A DNA stretch of 64,000 nucleotides, from assembly GCA_014773175.1 (NCBI GenBank), contig VXCM01002851.1, positions 20,289-84,288 of the forward strand. The letters run 5' to 3'. Below, piece after piece: positions 59,423 to 64,000 of this stretch. A program made the position numbers and the translations under genes. A model generated the notes under the pieces. The model searched no databases, was not told where the DNA came from, and worked only from the letters and a program-made list of their open reading frames with translations. Within the stretch, counting starts at the first letter, position 1, and every line of letters starts with the position of its first letter. This DNA is from Lucifuga dentata. Taxonomy: Eukaryota > Chordata > Actinopteri > Ophidiiformes > Bythitidae.

Positions 59423-61118
59423 CTCCCACCTACACAAACAACATGCACATATATATTTATACACACACACGCACACACATTTTAATTTAGAAGACTCAAT
59501 CAACTTAGCAACAAATCAGGTTAGTTGTAAACAGAAATCTCATTCCTGAAATCTAAATAATTTCATCGTTTGACATGACAACATATTTAACAGCTACACA
59601 CACAACACTGTTACCCCTACATTTGTTTATTAACAGGTTATAGACTTTGTCGACTGTATTTATATTCCAGCAACTTTAACTAGTGTTTTTTTTCCAAACA
59701 AGAACTTTTCCAAAAAAGTTTAGTTACATTAAAATATTGTTTATTTTGATATAAATTACCAAAAGACATCTAATATGGGCTGATAAGAACCACACTTACT
59801 CTATACACATTCTCTCTTGGAAGGTTTTCCCCCGCAAACATGCTGCATTCACATCATGTGGGAAAATATAACATAAGAACTTCCAAAATGAAAGCAGCGT
59901 TCATCTAAACTGCTGGTGAAAAGCTGGCAGTTGTGGTTTGGTAGTAAACTCTGATTTGTTTAACTTCCTGAAGTCACCATGAAGGCACAAAAATAGTCAA
60001 GTGTATTCATGTGTTAATTTCTAATAAATGATATTCATAATGACCTGTGATCTTTTCCAATCAGTTTTTTGTTAAGACAAAATAGGACATTTAAATACAT
60101 CTCTTTGCTCTTTGGATTATGAGAATTTATGAAGGGCATTTGTCACAAATTAATTGGAAAAATAACCTACAATAAATCAATAATGAAAAAAACTCACTGG
60201 CTATATCAATTCCTGACTCTTATCAATCGATTTACGATTCACGTGAATGCATCACAGCGTAGCCTGGCTTTAACTGTCTTTACACCAATCAGAGAGGAGT
60301 GTCTCCCACTCTGACCAATAGAAACCGTGCATTCTGAGCAGATACGACAACACAAAGGAAATTTCAACCGGAAACTGATACTGGATCAGATTAAGTACCA
60401 TCTACACACGTGACCAAAATGTTGAATATATGATCTCAGATCTGCTGTTATGATCAGGTTAAACACGTTCTGTAGCCAACGTGCGACATTGGCTGCAGAA
60501 AAGCCATGTGTTGGATTTTAAAATCATGTTAGAAGGGACCGTGACTGGGAAATAAAGTATATCACAAACAGTGGATATAAAGAATCGCGAACTATTCTGT
60601 TAGCATCAGCCGCTAACCGAAATGAAGCATATTGTGTAACTACACAAAGTTTTTACATTAAAAAAAACTGGCTGGATGGATGCACTTATAAGAAAACGAG
60701 TTTGACAACAAAACCAGTAACTTTTATTTCACAGCGAAGTAGCGTTCGAGTAAGCATTTCCCCGAAAACGGCCAAAAGTTAAAAGAAACACAAACACGAT
60801 AAAATATCTTGTTTAAACGTTGCATAAGTTAACGAGTTAACGTTATCTGACAAACCATATTTTAACTTGTAAGAGCAAATAAAACGATCGTCTCAAACTT
60901 TCTACCAAAGGTTAGCCTAGCTTGCGCCGCTTTGCGCTATATCTGCGACTTCGCAAGATAAATTAAACACAGCGTAGCGAAACCATACCAAGCGCAATAT
61001 TTGGTTGCATAAACATATTTAGTTAAACAACTGAAAACAAATTCCCGCTAACTTTAATCGTAAACACTCAGCAAAAACAGAGAAAATACGACTGAAAACG
61101 AAGCGGCTGAAAACTCAC

Positions 61119-61260
61119 CCTTTCTGTTTGGTGCCCGGTCGGTATTTAAACTACAGACCTGGGAAATAGTCGAGCTAGCTCATCCAGGCTAATGGCGCTT
61201 CTCCCGCCACCGCAAAGAATTAACAGACGCCGCGAGCATGCCGCCGAATTTTATGCTGCT
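61119..61260 (-). promoter_or_regulatory. dnmt3b: dnmt3b non-coding first exon and promoter region
   Basis: A GTGAGT donor directly after base 61119 ends a probable 5' UTR exon that splices to the acceptor at 59430, seven bases before the ATG. Upstream sequence (about 61190-61220) has E2F-like GGCGC and TCCCGCC cores. The transcription start is not fixed. Confidence 0.35.
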
Positions 61261-61654
61261 AAAGCTTCAGCTAACAAAGCCTTAGTTCAAATGCATTAAT
61301 TACCACAACTAATCAGTTAAAGTGAAGCATTTTCATATTGCACATTTAAAACCACTTTAAGTGTCCAAATTAGCATTGTAAGCAAAAAGTTATAAAATAA
61401 AATGGGACATTGTTTTCCTTGTGTTTTGATATCACAATGGCTAATCTGGATTAGCCAAATTTCAGTCTAATTTAATTCAAATGGGCGACCTAACTTAAAC
61501 ATAAATGACTTGGATTTAACTAGGGTGTTTAATACTGCCATATTATTACCACAATAATATATGTGATACAGAAATTCAAAGTTAGTTAAAGCAATTTGGT
61601 GCATTTGTGCATTTAAACTTAACGTTACATTTAAATTGATTAAAAATCTACATT

Positions 61655-61995
61655 ATTCTACATCGTCCCCTCAAAACTCTCACACTTAAATCAATATTTC
61701 TAGGATTTATTGCTTGAACGGCCCTCTCTGTGTCATTGCCACAGCATCTATGGTGGGCTGGGTTGGTCTTAATGTAGCCACTCCATAACACAAATTTATG
61801 CATTATTAAATTAACTTCTGTTTTGGGTCCTTGTCTTGTTACTTCCATGACTGTTGCCCTGATGTCTCTGGTATAATTTCTGGATACAATTTTGGATTAA
61901 TTTTTCTCTCAGTAGCTTTAAGCAGCCAGGTCCTGAGGCAGCAAAACAGCACCAAACCATGATGTTAGGATTAGATTTTGGTTTCAATACCTTTG
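61655..61995 (-). pseudogene. decayed Tc1/mariner transposase fragment
   Basis: Minus-strand sequence gives IMVWCCFAASGPGCLKLL, close to the IMVWGCF.ASG.G block of Tc1-family DDE transposases. Further on, in shifted frames, come remnants resembling the final part of the catalytic domain (the ggagtggc...gatgctgtggca...agagagggc block). Frameshifts and stops make it non-functional. Its upstream part is interrupted by a T run with N62028. Confidence 0.6.
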
Positions 61996-63240
61996 CCTCC
62001 AAACATAGAGTTTTTTTTTTTTTTTTTNTTTTTTTTTTTTTTTCTGCCAGAAAGTTCAACCATTTTTCTTTAACTTTTTAAAAAATTCTTTCTGATATAA
62101 ATACACCAGTGCAATGACTACAAGTAATCCTCTCACCTAAGCCCTTGAGTTAAACAAGCTTCTATGTTACAGTACATGTAACATAGAAGCTTGGTGGCTT
62201 TACAGTCAGACCATGTATCTGTGATTTTAATTTAATGGATCATTGATGCAATAAAATACAGACCCACTCAACTTTTTTTTTTATTATTGTTGCTGGCAAA
62301 GGAATAAAATAAAATTATACCATTTATTCCAGCCAACCACTGGATGGCAACAATATACCATTTTAATAGTAAACTTAATAGAAATTGGAATATGAGCATC
62401 AATTCCTATCTACACCATAAACAAAAGCTATGTTTTCCAACAGCTTTGATGGCCTTATAACACACACAAAATTAAACACACAGCTGACTGGATGCATCAA
62501 TTACTTCATTAAGAACAATCCTCACAAAAGAAAACTTAATATTTGGAAGGAAACCTGCAGCTCATTTCATCCCAAAGCACCTGGGTAAAAGTTTGGTGGT
62601 GGTTTGATGGGTTTAACCAGGTAATCTCAGTAACGCTGTCCTGACACCAGCAGAACCATGCAGTGATGCAGATGCTTCACTACAGTACATCTGGGGTGTT
62701 TGGGTTATTTTTTGATGTTTCTGTCTCTATCATATAATAATACAGAAAACAGATAGCAACAAAAAAAAAAAAAAAAATTTTATTTAAAAAATATTTGTTA
62801 AACCAGAGAAATTAAAGTTAATAGAAATCTGTGCTTTAAAGGTACAAAGTTATTATCTGTTAGTATTTACAGAAACTTATACACTGCAGTTAAATTGAAT
62901 GAAATACCAGTTAAGATGAATACAAATAAATAAAACAGCAAAAAAATAAATATTAATAAACTGATTAAAGTTGGAAAAGATGAACACAATGATTCTTTTG
63001 GATTTCTTTACCACCAAACAAATTTGAAAGCTTTTCATCATAACATTAAGGAGTTTAAAGATTTTTATTTGAATATATTCCAAAGTTCCCCCTGCTGATG
63101 ATGCTGTACTGGGAAGGAGAGAGAAAAAAAGGAATTATGACATTTGGAAAATTTAATGAGACACAGCCTCATGTTAGACAAGGATCTTTGTCTGTTAACT
63201 TTCCAACAGAGAAACAGATTGTAAAAGGAGAAACAAATTA
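61996..63240. other. gene-free spacer between dnmt3b and the TNF-receptor-like gene
   Basis: AT-rich, with a T run (N62028), a 16-bp inverted repeat and further short-repeat DNA. A possible alternative terminal exon (63065-63112, after CTTCCCAG) is the only gene-like sign. Confidence 0.5.
62155..62193. repeat. inverted repeat, 16-bp arms
   Basis: CAAGCTTCTATGTTAC and GTAACATAGAAGCTTG are separated by seven bases. It lies near the Tc1 relic, possibly a terminal remnant. Confidence 0.6.
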
Positions 63241-63307
63241 CCTTTATTGGTTTTATTTGCATTTCTGAAAGCCAAAAGCAGGGGAGGTATTATAATGAGT
63301 CGGTTAG

Positions 63308-63555
63308 TCATCTTTGTTTTGTTGAGCACACTGGGGAGCAAAGAGAAAAAAAATATTTAACATGATGTATTAAACAGTAAGTAGATAAATAAGAGAAGGA
63401 TGTAAAATAAGCACTAACCTTTAATTACAATCAAAATTACAGTTAGTAACGACGGTAAAATAACAGAAAAGCAGTAATGATTTCTCGATGCATTTGCACA
63501 GATGACATCTTCCGTCAGGCTTCCCTCTGAAAACTTCACCTGCCCTTCTGTGCAA
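63308..63555 (-). CDS. C-terminal exons of a probable TNF-receptor-family membrane protein (5' part off the right edge)
   Basis: Two exons: 63419-63555 (acceptor CAG, donor GTTAGT) and 63308-63330 (TGA at 63308-63310). The larger encodes SCTEGQVKFSEGSLTEDVIC, resembling the end of a TNFR cysteine-rich repeat (CD40 and related receptors end in G-T-x-x-T-D-V-V-C). A hydrophobic span of about 20 residues follows at once (FSVILPSLLTVILIVI), then a short tail KVCSTKQR. An intracellular tail of about eight residues has no death domain or TRAF motif. Two AATAAA signals lie near 63243-63260. An alternative downstream exon could exist at about 63065-63112. The family call is tentative; the exon structure is better supported. 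Confidence 0.45.
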
Positions 63556-64000
63556 CTGTTGGAGAGAAAAATGGAAAACTGCTTTAGCGCTTTATTTCTG
63601 TTTGCAATCGAGACACTAAATGCCATCTTAATAAATTTAAAATATCAGCAGTGAGAAATGTCACGCACTCATTGTACTTACTGATCTACGTCATAATACA
63701 CACATTCTGCCTAAACTAAAGATACATAGTAAACGTACTTTTTCCTCGTCAATACTGAAAACATCATTTAGACATTCACAGTCTGGCTTTAAATTTAAGT
63801 GAACTTCTGATTTATGACTTAGGGTAAAAATAATTTTGATTATGTAAGAAAACGATTTGATAAAATGAAATAGCGAGTGTAACAGTAGATAAAGTAAATA
63901 AGCAGGTAAGAAGAGAAAAAGCAGGACTTAGTAAAAAAAATATAAAACTCATAAAACATGAATGAAAACATATCAAAAGACAAAACAGAGGAAGAAAAAA

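Noticed and set aside
62500..62700. Possible second Tc1 transposase fragment (GTTTGGTGGTGGTTTGATGGG)
   Set aside because: Only a short stretch resembles the family and no consistent frame was found.

Overview
This window reads as a ray-finned fish (teleost) chromosome segment, probably percomorph. It has multi-exon genes with GT-AG introns, vertebrate orthologues in a known neighbourhood, abundant short DNA transposons and dense CA/GA microsatellites. About 19 single N bases mark assembly joins, several of them flanked by exact tandem copies. Every confident gene lies on the minus strand. Exon limits were placed by hand from frame, splice signals and remembered family sequences. They are predictions, not transcript evidence. 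Layout from left to right: (1) 1-17.3 kb holds acss2, cytosolic/nuclear acetyl-CoA synthetase, with 14 coding exons visible and the 3' exons off the left edge. (2) 18.4-19.6 kb holds a small two-coding-exon gene for a 112-residue monocot-type (bulb) mannose lectin of the fish mucus lectin kind. (3) 19.6-24.8 kb is intergenic DNA and the probable long mapre1 3' UTR. (4) 24.8-34.4 kb holds mapre1 (EB1), a complete 259-residue CDS in six coding exons. (5) 37.5-61.2 kb holds dnmt3b, a complete predicted 1617-residue CDS in 25 coding exons. (6) 61.2-63.2 kb contains a decayed Tc1 transposase and repeats. (7) 63.3-63.6 kb carries the last two exons of what looks like a TNF-receptor-family membrane protein that continues off the right edge. 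The main biological point is dnmt3b. Its first three coding exons encode an EB1-type calponin-homology domain that matches the first three coding exons of the adjacent mapre1 gene in order, intron phase and, for exon 2, exact length (146 bp). The match runs past the CH fold into the start of the EB1 linker. Next comes a single 1517-bp exon whose protein looks like a degenerate hAT-transposase RNase-H-type domain, with several SUMO-interaction-like motifs around it. Only then come the PWWP, ADD and methyltransferase domains. The PWWP has altered pocket residues; the catalytic motifs are intact. The gene therefore looks like a three-source chimera: a copied piece of the neighbouring gene, a probable domesticated transposase, and a de novo DNA methyltransferase. 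CH-bearing Dnmt3 proteins are, as I recall, known in zebrafish. The local origin from mapre1 and the transposase-like exon are inferences from this sequence. Functionally acss2 makes acetyl-CoA (also for histone acetylation), dnmt3b methylates DNA and mapre1 tracks microtubule plus ends. Their order dnmt3b-mapre1 in the same orientation matches mammals. Introns and spacers are filled by a TTAA-flanked long-TIR MITE family (about 18 copies, one nested pair), Tc1-type MITEs, a hAT MITE and other palindromic elements.
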